NCBI GenBank assembly: GCA_003427395.1
Contig: BFEA01000597.1
Coordinates: 526,707 to 576,446 of the forward strand
Reading direction: 5' to 3'
Length of the DNA: 49,740 bases
DNA from: Chara braunii
Lineage: Eukaryota > Streptophyta > Charophyceae > Charales > Characeae
Every line of letters starts with the position of its first letter. Within the stretch, counting starts at the first letter, position 1. The notes under the pieces were generated by a model. That model was not told where the DNA came from. It searched no databases and was given only the letters and a program-made list of their open reading frames with translations. Positions 1-11,437 of the stretch are shown one piece after another. Made by a program: the position numbers and the translations under genes.

Positions 1-385
1 GGAGGTGAAGGGCGCTGTGTGGGATAACAAGGGAGAGTGAGGGTGAAGAGAGAGACGTACCTGGTGGAGAGGAGGTCGGCATTGGTGTTGACATCATCAC
101 TCGCTGGTCGTCAAGTTGTCTGGTTGCTTCCATCCTGTAGTTGTAGTGATAGGCTGTAGAGTAGGTAGGGCGCCTGGCGCCATTCAAGAGAGAGAGCTAC
201 ATTGGGTTATGCTGTTGGTGTTGCCCGATTGGGCTTGGACATTGACTCACGATTCTTTTGTATCGTTCTCAAATGGATGGTTACTCTGTTCCATTGTGGT
301 ATCTGCTCTTGCTTTGACTACTTGGACTTCGGTGTGATTTTGCAATTTGGATTTCTGTGCTTCGTCCATACTCATGTTCCTTGCA
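1..385 (+). mobile_element. 3' part of a C/E-family gypsy LTR
   Basis: This stretch matches 42706-43059, the last third of the 5' LTR of element E, nearly base for base apart from small indels. Both end in the same TTCCTTGCA, the expected CA terminus. In E that end is followed by an initiator-Met primer site. Here it is followed by CTTTGAACAGG, so this copy is a 3' LTR or a solo LTR, not a 5' LTR. The rest lies outside the window. No coding role is inferred. Confidence 0.8.
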
Positions 386-1480
386 CTTTGAACAGGAATA
401 TATGGCAAGATAATTCAAACAAAATTTTTGAGTTCTTTAAAACAAAATTATGTTTTCATCAGAATTTGCCACTCCAAGAATGATGAAAGTAATACCCACC
501 CCAAGCGACTGAATCTGTGGCCGCTTTTTGCCGCCGCCACACCCCCCCCAAAAAAAGAAAACCCCACCCAAGTTACCCAACCAAATTTGACTCCGCTGTG
601 CAATGCAGAAAAAAAAGAAGAGAGCGCGTGGCTGGCCAACCGCCCTTTCCAACCCGACAGGGCCGTGCTACGGGGGGAAAGAAAGAATGAATGCGACCCA
701 ACGAAGGGCTGCCGCTGAACCCAGCCAAAAACTGACACGACTGACATATTTTGGTGCAGCTGACACCGCTTTTAGTCTCGATTCCGCAGCCACACAAGGA
801 GACCCAACGGCATTCATCAATCGACACCTCCAAGCCCTCATGACCATGGATAAAGGCGAGCACGGTCGCTAGCAAAACTAAACCTCTGTTGTCCAGATTT
901 AAGAAAAAACAATTACGTTTCGACAATCGAGGAGGACGACACTCAGTTAGTGATGCATGCTCATCTGAAGATGAGCGGTGCAGATGTCCAAGGAGCACCA
1001 GTGTGATGAACAGGACTCGAAACAAAACGAGATAAAGCGATGTAGGACAGCGGAAGACTCAAAGATATGACCTGACAGATCAGATCCAGACTCAACTCAG
1101 ACAATCATCATCACACATGTCACAGCGCGGAGGGAAATCATACACAGAAGGAAGATCCCTCCTTGCGCACACACATGGGGAGAAACCGCGGATAACGAAG
1201 GGGGAGGAGAGACGAAGATGGAGACGGGAGATAGGACAACATTAGAACTCGTAGTAGTCCAACAAATAACTCCCCGTCAAATGTCCAACCAATGTCTGTC
1301 CTCAGATGTCGAATCAGATCCTGGGCTCCACGGCCCGAAATAGTCACTGCCTGAAATCTCTCTCTGTAATGACCCTCCAAAACACAGACTGAGAAGTTGT
1401 GAGAACACTGCTGATTTCTGGGATTTGTCGCTGGAATGAATGCCTTGCTGAGATTCCCGCATTCTGCTGTGATTTCTAAA
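386..1480. other. Unrecognised non-coding stretch
   Basis: About 1.1 kb with no protein I recognise on either strand. Open frames of 90-150 codons exist but show no motif or family resemblance and overlap one another on both strands, so they look like chance. There is a C-run followed by an A-run near 541-558. It may be old retrotransposon leader or internal sequence, but nothing shows that directly. Confidence 0.5.
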
Positions 1481-2625
1481 TCTGTGTGTGTGTGCATGCC
1501 TGCTGGTGGTTTGCGTGCCTGTCTGAGTGCTTGTCGGCTGAGTGTGTGTGACCTGCAAGTGTACTTGTTGGTTGGAAGGCCCCGCAGGGCCGGTACTTAC
1601 ATGTGGCCGTGCCTTTGAGGGTTGCAGCGGGGAAAACACTCAAGTAGCGGGGGTAGGCCCGCGACACTTAGAGCAGCGGGAAAAACGCTCAAATAGCAGG
1701 TAGGCCGGTACCACTCAAGTAGTGGTAGAAATGGCGGGTACTGGAGGCCAAGCAGAAGAAGACAAAACTTGGCATTTTTAGAGGCCCAGTATCGGTAGGT
1801 TAGAGGTAGGCCGGTACCAGTCCAAGTCGCCTGAGTCTAGGGCCTGTCCAGACGATAGCAGAGCCTGCAATGATGTTTCCCTCCGAAAGGGAGGAGGTAC
1901 CGGTTGGTGGGAGGCCGCTCAGCCTAGGAAGTCACCGCCCAAGAGGCCAGTAGGCCACTATATCTTCAGGAGGAGCAAGCAGCTCCTCATTTGCGGTATG
2001 CAAGGATTGGCGACATGCTGCTGGAGCCAAGCGCTGGACTTGGGAAGCGCTTCCTGGAGGAGAAGAGCAGCTGGGCGCTCAGACTCGCTATGGCGAGCAG
2101 CCCAGCCTGAGGAGGAGGAAGAAGGGGGCGAAGGAGGAGAGTGGCGAGGTACCTACCTGGCTATGGTGGACACCATCTTCATCACCTTGTTGGGCGCTGC
2201 ATCTGGAAGGGCCCTGTTGGGGTAGTGCCACCCCAAGGAAGCTCGAGGCAAAGTCAAGCATGGCGGCTTAGCGAGCAGCGCCATAGCTGCTTTGGGTTGT
2301 CCTTTGGACAGGAGTGCAGCGACATAGCTGCTCTGCGTTGTCCTTTGCACAGGAGGGAGCAGTAAGAAGGAACTTCGGATATTGATTCTGGTTTGGAAGA
2401 AGAATAAGATTGGCGAAGTGAAGGAGGAGGAGGAAGGTGGACAGAGAAGGGGGATTTGCCATTGGTCTTGCTGGTGTACATCTTCTTCTTCTTCTTCTTC
2501 TTCTTCTTCTTCTTCTTCTTCTTCTTTCTCTCTTCTTTGGTCTTTATCTCTTTGCAAGTGCTTTCATTTCCTTCACAATTGGGTGGCATTCTATTTCATT
2601 GTGAATTTGCACTTTGGGAATGACC
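1480..2625 (+). mobile_element. LTR-like block related to the LTR of element I
   Basis: 1575-1800 resembles 38826-38960 in the LTR zone of element I. Shared features are the GGCC-rich opening, the phrase around AGTGGTA, and GGGTACT-GAGGCCAAG followed by a GAAGA tract. The block ends in AATTTGCA near 2625, similar to the ATTGCA end of the I LTR. No primer site follows, so it would be a solo or 3' LTR. The left edge is uncertain. It carries a TTC microsatellite. Confidence 0.45.
2481..2526 (+). repeat. (TTC)n microsatellite
   Basis: About fifteen uninterrupted TTC (GAA on the other strand) units. It lies within the LTR-like block and explains the long Ser and Glu/Lys runs in the open frames over this site, which should not be read as proteins. 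Confidence 0.95.
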
Positions 2626-3434
2626 AGGATTGTAACACTCTCTCTCTCTCTCTGGAGAAGAGGAAAAGAGGGAGGAGAAGAAGACGAAGAATAGTGGGTA
2701 TGGAGGGGCGGAGAAGAATCAGGAGAAGAAGGAGAAGAAGATGAAGATCTCTCCTCTCTCACATGCTCCCGATGATGATGCCACAAATACTGACCAGCGA
2801 AGGTGATGACTCCCGATGCAGGTCACTGCTAAAGGCCGGTCCATGACCAGTATGAAGTCCCAGATATGGTGCCCAGGTAGGTCTCTCTCTTCCCTCGTGG
2901 ACATGGCCTCCGCCAATCTCTCCACTCCAGCCTACTCCTCTACTCCTCTAACGCTGCTCTATCACAGCTCTCCCCAAACTGGCGCTGCTCAAGCAGCGTG
3001 ACACCCTACTGAGGCTCCAGCCAGAATGTGTCCTCAAAGTGGACGACTGGCCCAGCTATATACCGCTGGGCCTGGCGGAGCAGTCCTCGGTCTGTGATCA
3101 GAACTGTCGGATATGATGTCCGATTGATGGTCCTGATTGCAGGCCCAAGTCCTGGTCCTACGATCCTGGCCAAAAACGGCCTGCCTGGGTCCCTACCAGA
3201 CGTCCAGGCAATCCTGCTGTTGCAGCAGGGTCCTGAGTACTGGGCCAGGCACAAACAGACGAATGCCTGGTCCAGCCCCACATACGGACAAATCTGAACC
3301 TGGCTTACAATGGCCGAAACTGAAATACCCTGGTCCGAACATGCATCTGCCTGTTCGGACAAAAGGAAAAGTCCGACCCGGCACATCCGAAACCGACAAA
3401 AAAAGTCCAGACAAAACCCAGCAAAAATAATAAA
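2626..3434. other. Unrecognised non-coding stretch before element C
   Basis: It begins with a CT-repeat (about 2640-2652) and GA-rich sequence, then GC-richer sequence with many CTGGCC and GGTCCTG words, a composition seen in the LTRs of this window. It may be part of another decayed LTR, but I found no partner copy. No coding feature is supported. Confidence 0.45.
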
Positions 3435-4365
3435 TGCTGAGGATCTCGGTCCTCGGCAGGCCTAAGAGGGCCCCTACTGCAGATGTGCCCGCCCTAAGTG
3501 AAGGCGGGCCTAACAAATCACCAGAGGCCCTCAGCTGTCAATTTTGTACTCGGGGGATCCAGGCAGTTTCAACGCGCCAGTTGGTTGAGGGGAAACGCAG
3601 GCCGAACAGCAGCACAATCCACGGCCTTCTGGGCCTTTCCAAGAATGCAGGCCCTGGGCAAGAATCGCAGCCTCATACACTCACAGTTGTGAGGCCCAAC
3701 CGAAAGAGGCCCAGTAGCTGCAACACAAGCGCAGCATCCTGGGGCCTACCGGAAGCTTCTGGGCCCAGGCCAGTCCAGCCAGGCTGCGAAGACAAGTGGC
3801 TCTTTCCATATAGGAAAGAGTTCGCCACCGGCAGCCTCATTCAGGCACTCACATGCTAGTGGCAGCGCTGCTGGAGCGGACGCTCGTGGGCTGCTGCTGG
3901 CGCTGAGAAGCGACGTGCAAGCGCGTGCGGTCGTGCAGGGAGCAGGGCACTGCTGAGGGCAGCGCCATAGCCCAGCCTCCATAGCTGGCTGGGGGCTTGG
4001 TTGTACAGTGAGGCGCAGGGGTGGTCTTCGGGTGTACAAAGGGAAGACGTGGGAGTAAGACGAGGGAGAGAGAGAAGGATGATGCTGATGATGATGTGAG
4101 AGCACATACCTGGTATTGGCGATGGTCTGCATGGGCGATATCTTCAAGTACTTCGGAGGCTGCTGACGTCAACAATTGCATTGTCAATTAGTAGGCAGAG
4201 TGTAGCTGTGTAGAAAGTAGGCTGGGCGCCGAGCGCCAAGTAGGGAGATAAGACCTGGACACTCGTGCTGGTGGTGGTGAGACCAAGCTCTCATTGACAT
4301 TGGTTTTCAGTGTTACGAATCTTCATTGGTGTTACATTGGTGCATTTCTGCTTTCTGGACACTGT
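3435..4365 (+). mobile_element. Element C 5' LTR, left part, ending in TSD of element A
   Basis: It aligns with the start of the E LTR (42039 onward). Both begin ATG(C)TGAGGAT and share GTGCCCGCCCTAAGTGAAGGCGGGCC and the downstream order. The LTR is cut at 4365, where element A begins, and resumes after 12549. The last five bases, ACTGT (4361-4365), recur at 12550-12554 as the target-site duplication of A. Joined across A, the LTR would be about 1.0 kb, like that of E. Confidence 0.75.
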
Positions 4366-5509
4366 TGCAAGGGCCCCGACCGTTCACACTTGCTGGAGTG
4401 TCTCATTTGCATGCACACATGTCACCAAACACAGATAGGATAGCTTCACACAAAGTTCAAAGTTGAGATGACAGAAGAACCAAGTAGTGCAACTTATATT
4501 ATCAAAAATCACGTTATACAAGAGTATCCAAGTTCAAGGTATATAAGTCTCCCCTTCGTTCCAACATACACACAGAGCCCGGCTTAGCCAGCGCTTGTTC
4601 CAGATCTCAAGAATGGCGCCAACAGGTAGGTTTCCACCATAACCAGTGTCTCCACCTGTCTTCACTCTCCCTTCTTCTCTCCTCTCAAGATCTCTACCCC
4701 GGTTCCCCTTGTCTCTTCTTACATGCACACTCCCTGTCTACAAGGATCTACTCAGAATGCCTCTCACTGATGTACTAACACTAACCCTGCTAATACTACT
4801 ACTAAGACTAGCTCTGCCTGGCGCAACTATGGCTTGCTGCAGCCCGTGCAGCTTCTTCTTCTGCCAGCGCTTCCTCCCTGCACCTTAGCGCACAAGTGCC
4901 TCAGCACTTCCACGCATCAATGCTCATGGGGATCTGCCTTGTGGGGAGGCTGCCTCGTTTCTTATAGCGCTGGCCTCCCCTGCCGAGGTCTGAATTCAGT
5001 CTTTGTTGGTCTCTTTCCCAGTCCCAGCCTCTGTGCTGCGTGCCACAGTTCCTTTTCCTCAGGGTCCACTGCTGCTGCGGCCTTCAGGCCTCAATTTTGG
5101 ACTGCAAACCTGAATCTGGACTTCTCCTTTGACTGGAATCCTGACTGGGATTCAACCTTTTGACTTCCTTTTGAAAGGACACACCTGCTATACGTACATA
5201 CATACATTTTACACGAACATAAACCTATACTGCATGAACAGACACAACTTTTGCACGAACAGACATGGACTGCACATCCCCTGGATGAATAGTTGTGTTT
5301 GAACACTGCGACTGTTCGTCCAGGGCACAGCTTTTGACCTTTGACAATGATCTTTTGACCTTTGACAATGATCTTTACTTCGTCAGGATGTGCCTTTTGA
5401 CCCAAAGAACATACCTGTTGATCTGTTTTTCACGAGTTGGGGGGTGTGGCGAGTGACCCCTTTATGATGCACTTCTCAAACAGGGTCTGAATCGGGTAAA
5501 GGCCCTTTT
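4366..5509 (-). repeat. Element A 3' LTR (left copy)
   Basis: Direct repeat of 11438-12549. The plus-strand edge TGCAAGGGCCCCGAC is the complement of a CA terminus. Relative to the right copy it has about 43 extra bases near 5341-5385, a duplicated TTTGACAATGATC stretch, and lacks a 12-base segment present at 11609-11620. The other terminus is not a clear TG. Confidence 0.88.
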
Positions 5510-5549
5510 ACTCTCGCTGGCCTAGTTTCGAGGTCCTCTGAGAAATTCT

Positions 5550-6482
5550 CTACCAGTCAATAATATTGACGCCTCTTTTGGCTCTTTCAATATGAGGTGC
5601 AGGATCCATTAGATCTTCTCGTGTGAACCAGCGATCTTCACTTGGATTCTGATAAGCAAATCTCACCTTATACTGCCGCTGTGGTCTGCCTCTACGTCCA
5701 GTCTGAAAGGTACTTTCAGCAACAATCTTATCCACATCGTATTTCCCATCCATACTAGGAGGTGTCGTCGATCTGCGACTGGGAAACAACTCATTTGTTA
5801 TGCAAGGTAAGAGTTTCGAAGCGTGGAATACTGGATACGTATGTGGATGTAGAGGAATCTCTATAACATATGAAGGACCATCCACATCACCAATCAGATC
5901 TAGAACCTGCCAAGGTCCTCTGTAGGCTGGTAGCAACTTCTGGGAGATGTTCTCTTCGGGAACAAACTCCTTAGACTTAACGCACACCAGATCACCTACA
6001 GCAAACTGAGAAGGTCTTATGTGCTTATTTGCCTGTTCTATCATTTGATGTTGTGCCTTCATTATGTTTTCTTTTACCTTTTCAATGTCTTTCTCATACT
6101 GGATAGCAAATTCACTAGTTCCTAGTGGAAGCTTATGAACTTGATCTGCGTTTAGCCGATCAATAGGCCTGCGCGGGCGCCATCCCAAATGCAACTCCAT
6201 CGGAGTCTTGCATGTAGATAAATGAACAGAGTTATTGTAAGCGCTAGCAACTTTGGGCAAATGTTCGTCCCAGTCAATCTGGTCGGGACGAATATACATT
6301 CGCAGCGTTTGCTGCAAAATCTTCTTCATTTGCTCAGTTTGCCCGTTAGTTTCAGGATGTCTGCCTGAAGACATAGTCAACTTAGAGCCATAGACGTTCA
6401 TTAGCTGCTGTCGTTGTTCACTTGTGAACCTTGTGTCTCTGTCACTCACGATTGTCAAGGCATGCCCATAGTCTTTCACCAA
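5550..6482 (-). pseudogene. pol: Element A integrase core end, GPY/F module and chromodomain-like tail
   Basis: Three hundred and ten codons. They begin in the integrase catalytic core with VSDRDTRFTS (second catalytic Asp) and continue to GRHPETNGQTEQ (catalytic Glu), the end of the D,D-35-E core. Near residues 180-200 is a GPY/F-type module (LLPAYRGPWQVLDL), which helps integrase bind DNA. The last 60 residues (YDVDKIVAES ... YKVRFAY ... EDRWFTREDL) look like a chromodomain, the part that in chromoviruses steers integration to marked chromatin. The first catalytic Asp lies in the previous frame: a frameshift near 6550 separates the two, so a working integrase is not made. Confidence 0.88.
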
Positions 6483-6555
6483 ATGGTTAAAGAACTCCCG
6501 GATTACCAGTTCCGTTTTTGCTTCCGCTGGTAAAGCTACGAAGACAACATACTTA

Positions 6556-7542
6556 CTAAATCCTGCTTTTTACTTTGGTGTCCATAAAGTCAATGGACAC
6601 AGAGTCTCCTGGACCTGTTGGAATAGGCAAAGGCTTAAGTAAACCAAGGGGAGGTTGTGTGGTGCTCTTATTTCTTTGGCACACTTGACAGCCCTGCACA
6701 TACGCAATGCAGTCTGGTTTCATGCGAGGCCAGGTGTAGGAACGCAAAAGGTTTGCGTAAGTCTTCCTCCATCCAAAATGGCCCTCGGTGTCGTGACATT
6801 CCCCTAAGATCAAACTCTTGATCTCTTCCACATTCGGAATACAAAGCCTGTCATGCACATCAATCCTTTCAAACAACAGTCCTTGCGTGATACGATAGTT
6901 AGGAAACTTTGTTGGCGCTTCTTGTACACGCTTAAACGTAGCGCCATAGACAGGGTCAGTGGAATACGCATTTCTAATTTTCTCTTGCAAATCGGTGCCC
7001 ACGGCTAAATATGTTACGATGGCACCGAAAAAATCTGATCTTCGACTTAATGCGTCGACGACAACATTATACTTGCCATTAACTGGCTTTAGCTCAAAGT
7101 CATATTGATCAATCTCAGCGGCCCACCTCGTCAATTTAGGTGTCATCCAGGCCTGTGTCTTAAGCCAGCGAAGTGTTTCATGATCCGAATATACCTTGAA
7201 GTGGCGTCCTAAGAGATAGTGTCGCCAGTGATCCAAATCTTCATACGTAGAAGCGGCGACCTTCTCGTTAGGCAGTCGTCGGGACATAAACTCTACAGGC
7301 CTGTATCCATTTCCATCGTCTTGTTGGTGCTCGCAATGTTCACTCAAGTTCTTACTAAAAATCAGTTGAAGGTGCTCGCAATGTTCACTCAAGTTCTTAC
7401 TAAAAATCAGAATATCGTCTAGATACACAACAACAAATTTATCAAGCCATTCGCGGAAAAGTTCATTCATCGTTCTTTGGAAGGTTGCGGGTGCATTAGT
7501 AAGCCTTTTCCAGTAATTCATCAAGCTGGGTTCGCAATTCAT
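6556..7542 (-). pseudogene. pol: Element A RT remnant, RNase H and integrase zinc domain
   Basis: The frame opens in RT at [15 protein letters not shown] and reaches the catalytic YLDDILIFSK. It then jumps, after an in-frame duplication, straight into RNase H (YRPVEFMSRRLP ... LLGRHFKVYSDHETL ... VVDALSRRSD). The RT thumb/connection and the first RNase H Asp region (normally TTDAS-YGIGAVL) are missing. The integrase HHCC zinc domain is present (GECHDTEGHFGWRKT ... CQVCQRNK), followed by SIDFMD with the first catalytic Asp. The frame breaks soon after at KVKSRI. Expected size of the intact region is well above what is left. Confidence 0.88.
7326..7410 (-). repeat. Tandem in-frame duplication in element A RT
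   Basis: A 40-bp segment (7326-7365) is repeated exactly at 7371-7410 after a 5-base spacer, a 45-bp period. It duplicates 15 codons (LIFSKNLSEHCEH) right after the YLDDI active site and sits at the edge of the deletion that removed the thumb and connection. Confidence 0.95.
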
Positions 7543-8452
7543 CTAAATCTTTGGGTGGCATTCGATAGATAGACCCCTTAGGAATCTGACTTCCTGGAAT
7601 AATCTCAATGCGATGTTTGATAGGTCTTTCAACTACACCGCTTGGGGCTTCTGCCACATCTGCGAATTCTTTCAAAATTTTATAAACTTCTGGGGGGTTA
7701 GTTTCTTCTTTGACTTCACCATCTTCACCATCTTTCACTGGGCGCACATATGCAACAAATACTTGGTCATACAAATTATACCTTTTCACATGACGGGCGA
7801 ACGCGGGGGCACTCATACAACAATGAGCTAAGTTGCTTCCTTTTTCTGATTCATGGTACAATCGAATTTTCTTTTTCCCACCTTGCGGACTAGGAAGCCA
7901 ACATTCATGTTCCCTCAGTTTTATGTCCGCATCCGCAGCTTCACCCCAATCCATACCTAGAAGAATGTCAAAAGGAAGATTATCTTCCACCAAGAGAGTC
8001 AGAGTGTGGAGAGCACGTTCCACCTTCCCCTCTGCTTCGAGCCGGAAGTATATCTTAACCCCTTCAACATATCTATCAATTACAGTTACTGTACTATTAG
8101 CTAATTTACTTACTACGGGCTCATCCAATTGTTTAACTCTAAGCCCGAGACGCAACTTCTTTAATCCTTTCTTACTAATATAACTGCGTGTAGACCCACT
8201 GTCTATCATTCCTCCTACTCTTACTTTATTAACTTCAAGATCTGCAATTATTAGCTGTCCTTTTTGTTTCTTCATCTCAGTCCAGGCTTGGGGACGAGTG
8301 GCCAACTCATCACCCATGCCAGCGAGGGATCCATCTAGAGAGATGCATACGCTTGCCACCTCTGGACAGTGCACTAGATGGGGATTATCTACCTCTTCAG
8401 TTTCTGCCAGTGGGACCTTTGAATGGGAGGATTTCTTTTTTTCAACATCCAA
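7496..8452 (-). pseudogene. pol: Element A protease and RT N-terminus
   Basis: The -1-frame pol reading frame after gag. It holds a retropepsin-type aspartic protease: catalytic DSGSTRSYIS near residue 82 and the hydrophobic LPFDILLGMDW near residue 160. Then comes the RT entry motif HRIEIIPGSQIPKGSIYRMPPKDLDELR. It ends at DELLEKAY where the normal continuation (WIRPS...PYGAPVLF... through [10 protein letters not shown] and the first RT Asp) is absent. The next RT frame resumes at TNAPATFQ, so roughly one hundred codons of fingers and palm are deleted. Confidence 0.88.
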
Positions 8453-8478
8453 AGTCCCTGTAGAGGCAACTGAAACCT

Positions 8479-9568
8479 CTACTGGTTGTTCCCTTTTCCC
8501 ACCTTATAGTCAGGGCAATAAGGGACAATGTGGTCGGGGTCCCCACATTTAAGGCACTGGTCGGTAGCTTTCCTTTCCTGCCAAACTTTCTCTGTAATTC
8601 CCATATTTTTCGAAGGTTCTCCTTCGGGTAGACCTGGATGAGGTGGGTATGGCTTATCCCATTTGTTATACCAGGTGCCTCTTTCTCTTCCCCAGGCAGA
8701 ATTGGAACCACGACCACCTTGCGAGGGAACATTTCCCTTTCCTCCCGTGTAGTAGCTACCTTCGCCGCCACCCCTCTGGGTGCCAGGTCCTCTTCCACCA
8801 CGTCCGCGCCCACCTCTTCCTCGACCACATCCTCTTCCTTGTCGCCCTCCCCTGCGGGCTGCAACGGCCGCGTAGCTCCCTCCTGAGCTACCAAACCGTT
8901 GGGTCCTTCCTCAAGACCATAATCCACTTGGTCCCAAGAAAGTTTTTTGACACCTCCTTCTTCAAAGGTCAGAAGGAGGTCGTCTTTCCCAGGTATTGAC
9001 CTTGAGATAGTGCGGTTTTGCCATTTCTTTCCCGCTTGCAGATCTTTCCAGTAATTGCAATAGTTCGCTTCAGCCAAGAAGCCTGCATGATCTAATTCGA
9101 TCTTGCTGAACTTCTCGTATGTCATCCCCTCTTCCTTAGTGCGCGGATACAACTGAGTCCTGAGGGGGTCGGGTAATGTGCGTGCAAAACTATTTAGAAT
9201 TTGAGTCGGGGTCAGTCCATGCTCATTACATTGCAACAGTTCATCCATAGTTGCCTTAAGTGCTGAAGTACTTTTCCATTTCCTATCTGGGAGATTCAAT
9301 ATCAATATCTCAGTTCTCCTGGCTAAGTTCTTGTCCTCAAACCGTTCTCTGACGGCCTTCAATGCGGGTTTGTTGGGAATACTCTACCATGGAACTGCAA
9401 CCCGCTTCCTTTTGCAGGGAGATTGCAAAACTCATGGCATCTCCTCCCATACATGAACTTGCCATTAGCACTCGGTCCCAATACGGAATTCGTTGTCCGT
9501 AGACATAGGATTCGACTGCCGCAATCCAATGCAATACACTTTCGTCTTTCTTCCTTGTGTATGTTCAT
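8479..9568 (-). pseudogene. gag: Element A gag: capsid, RGG region and zinc knuckle
   Basis: The capsid part reads MHWIAAVESYVYGQRIPYWDRV and continues, one frameshift later near 9350, through ERFEDKNLARRTEILILNLP and LTPTQILNSFARTLPDPLR. In the frame that reaches the knuckle, 8700-8890 encodes a Gly/Arg-rich stretch (GRGRGGRGRGGRGPG), typical of RNA-binding nucleocapsids. The CCHC zinc knuckle is CLKCGDPDHIVPYC (CX2CX4HX4C), near 8509-8550. Gag ends at TAG 8481-8479 just after a slippery heptamer. At least two frameshifts separate these parts, so gag is broken. Confidence 0.8.
8494..8500 (-). promoter_or_regulatory. Candidate -1 frameshift site G GGA AAA (element A)
   Basis: Read on the minus strand in the frame of the CCHC knuckle, the codons are GTG GGA AAA GGG AAC AAC CAG TAG, which contain the heptamer GGGAAAA in the X XXY YYZ phase. 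Pol (GKREQPVEVSV...) is in the -1 frame. The gag stop lies five codons after the heptamer starts. Confidence 0.6.
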
Positions 9569-10568
9569 GGAATCTTTACTTTAATTTTGTTGATCTGCCC
9601 TGCTCCTTCTCGATGCACACCCTTTCCTTTCTTTTCATCACCCCCTTCTCCGTCTCCATCTCCATCTCCTCCGCCTCCGCCGCTGCCTTTGACTATCTTT
9701 TCAATCACGGTTGGAGTAAAGGTCTGGGTGATGTGGTTGTCTAATTTTTCAATATATGATTTGACATGTTGATCGACGTCTTTGGCGGACTTTTCTAATA
9801 AGGTACTCCAGATTCCTTCAAATTCATATTGGTGGGTCTCGACTTTCTGCAAAGTTTTGTTTATAGCCGCGACCTCTTGCTCTGTATGAAGGACCGTTTC
9901 TGTCAACAAGGCAAGCTTTTCTTCGGTTGCAATCTGTTTGTTTTTCTGCTCTTGCAACTCTTTCTGCAACCTTGCTCCTTCTATTTGTAGTCTTTTCCTT
10001 TCTTCTAATTCTTGTTTTTTTGCTGCTAACATTTTGCTATGCAATTCTGCACGTTTTTCTTCAAGCATAAGGTCCTTTTCTTTCTGGTCATCGACGGATG
10101 CCAACTTTGCAATGAACGTATCTCATTCTTCATCGGTTTCCTGTATCCGGTCGGTGGATTATGCATACTAGTCATACCATTCCAGTGGCTTGACATTAAG
10201 TCCTTCACCCATCTGACTGCTCTCTCCTCTTCCAGCCCGCCGTCTGATCAGCCTTTCCGCTCCTTCATCACCCTCTTCTTCTTCTTCAACTGCTGCTCTA
10301 ACCTTTTTTTCATTTCCCTTTTCAATCTTTCTTCTTCCGTTTGGGCTTTCTTCTTTATCTCCTCTTCTTTCTGTTTTTTTCTGTCTTCTTTCTCTTTCTT
10401 TTTCTCTGCTTGCCAACGATCGATTTCTGCCTGTGCAGCAAGCGTGGGCCCTGGCTTAATTGTCCCTGATGCGCATACTCTTCCAAAATCCAATGGGAAG
10501 AAAATACGGAACAGAGGGCCCAATAGAATAGAAAGGGCAATCAAGCCCTGCATCGGGTAGTCGTCCAT
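9565..10568 (-). pseudogene. gag: Element A gag N-terminal coiled-coil region
   Basis: Three overlapping frames. 10568-10248 carries a highly charged Lys/Glu helix (DRWQAEKKKEKEDRKKQKEE). 10416-10168 is a shifted continuation. 10104-9565 carries a second long coiled coil (EEKRAELHSKMLAAKKQELE) followed by a poly-Gly/Asp linker (GGGGGDGDGDGEGGDEKK). Long coiled-coil N-termini before the capsid domain are common in plant gypsy Gags and would drive particle assembly. The start at 10568 is the first Met in the first charged frame; it is not certain. At least two frameshifts are needed to join the pieces. Confidence 0.65.
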
Positions 10569-11422
10569 GATGGGACTTTAGCACAGGGGTACCTCCGCTG
10601 GTCCCACCAGGTAAGACTCCCTACTGATCCTTAAGCTAATCTAAGTGGATGGGAGAAAACGATTTCGCTCTGTTTTTTTTTTGCAGACTCTGGATGTCAC
10701 CGCTATAATAATGAATTTCAGATATCGAAGTGATAAGAATAAGTACTACACTTAGTCCTTGTCAAAGGTCTACCTAGTTGTGAGTGTTTTACTTACTTTT
10801 ATCTTTTTCCTAACCTTGTCTGTCCCTGTGCGCAGGTACCAGCTCGAGTGTGTACTATGTCAGTTGTCTAGTCAACACTTTGATTACTAATTATCTCTGC
10901 CTAGTTTGATTATGCCTTGTACATATCTTGCAAATTGATGTGGCAGTCTGCCACCAACCCTCAGTGCACCCCTATGTTTACTACAACGCAGACGTCGGAT
11001 CAGAGGGACAAGAAAGAGGACCAGACAAGACTCTGACCACTCTTCACTCCGACGTGACCAGACCCTTTGTTCCCAATCAACCGGACTACAAACCAGGTGA
11101 CTCGATCCGACAGCAGCAACAGTGACCCCAAAGAAGATGAGGAGTAGTGGTACAACACACACATCCAGCCAGGTAAGGGAATAAAAGGTGCTTCGCTCTT
11201 TTGCAGCGACCGTCGATGAAGACTCCTCGTCGCTCCGCACTCCAATGCTCCACGCGAGGTAAGTTCTCTCCTTCACGTCTTCCCCTTCGGCCTACTCCTC
11301 TCTCATGTCCCAATCCACTTCTTCTCTCCTTACACCTTTACCATAGCCAGCATCTTCAAGCCAGCATCTCTCTCTCTAGCCAGCTTCCCTCAAGCCAGTG
11401 CATCAGCGAGCGCAAAGAGTCT
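10569..11422 (-). other. Element A 5' leader
   Basis: About 850 bases between the primer site and gag, read on the minus strand. No coding feature is recognised. A run of Ts lies at 10671-10682 on the plus strand. Long leaders of this kind normally hold the packaging signal, but none can be pointed to here. Confidence 0.6.
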
Positions 11423-11434
11423 GCTCTAATACCA
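11423..11434 (-). promoter_or_regulatory. Element A primer-binding site (initiator tRNA-Met)
   Basis: On the minus strand this reads TGGTATTAGAGC, one mismatch from TGGTATCAGAGC, the complement of the 3' end of plant initiator tRNA-Met. It starts three bases inside the CA end of the right LTR, the expected place for priming minus-strand DNA. Confidence 0.85.
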
Positions 11435-11437
11435 AAA

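Noticed and set aside
573-1025. 150-codon open frame on the minus strand, with a hydrophobic start like a signal peptide
   Set aside because: No recognisable domain, and it overlaps several equally long frames. The region otherwise looks like decayed repeat.
2153-2744. Open frames with long Ser or Glu/Lys runs
   Set aside because: They are translations of the TTC/GAA microsatellite and neighbouring purine-rich sequence.
4534-4728. A 64-codon frame in the A LTR that is repeated at 11605-11814
   Set aside because: It is repeated only because the LTR is repeated. It has no family resemblance, and its ends differ between the two LTRs.
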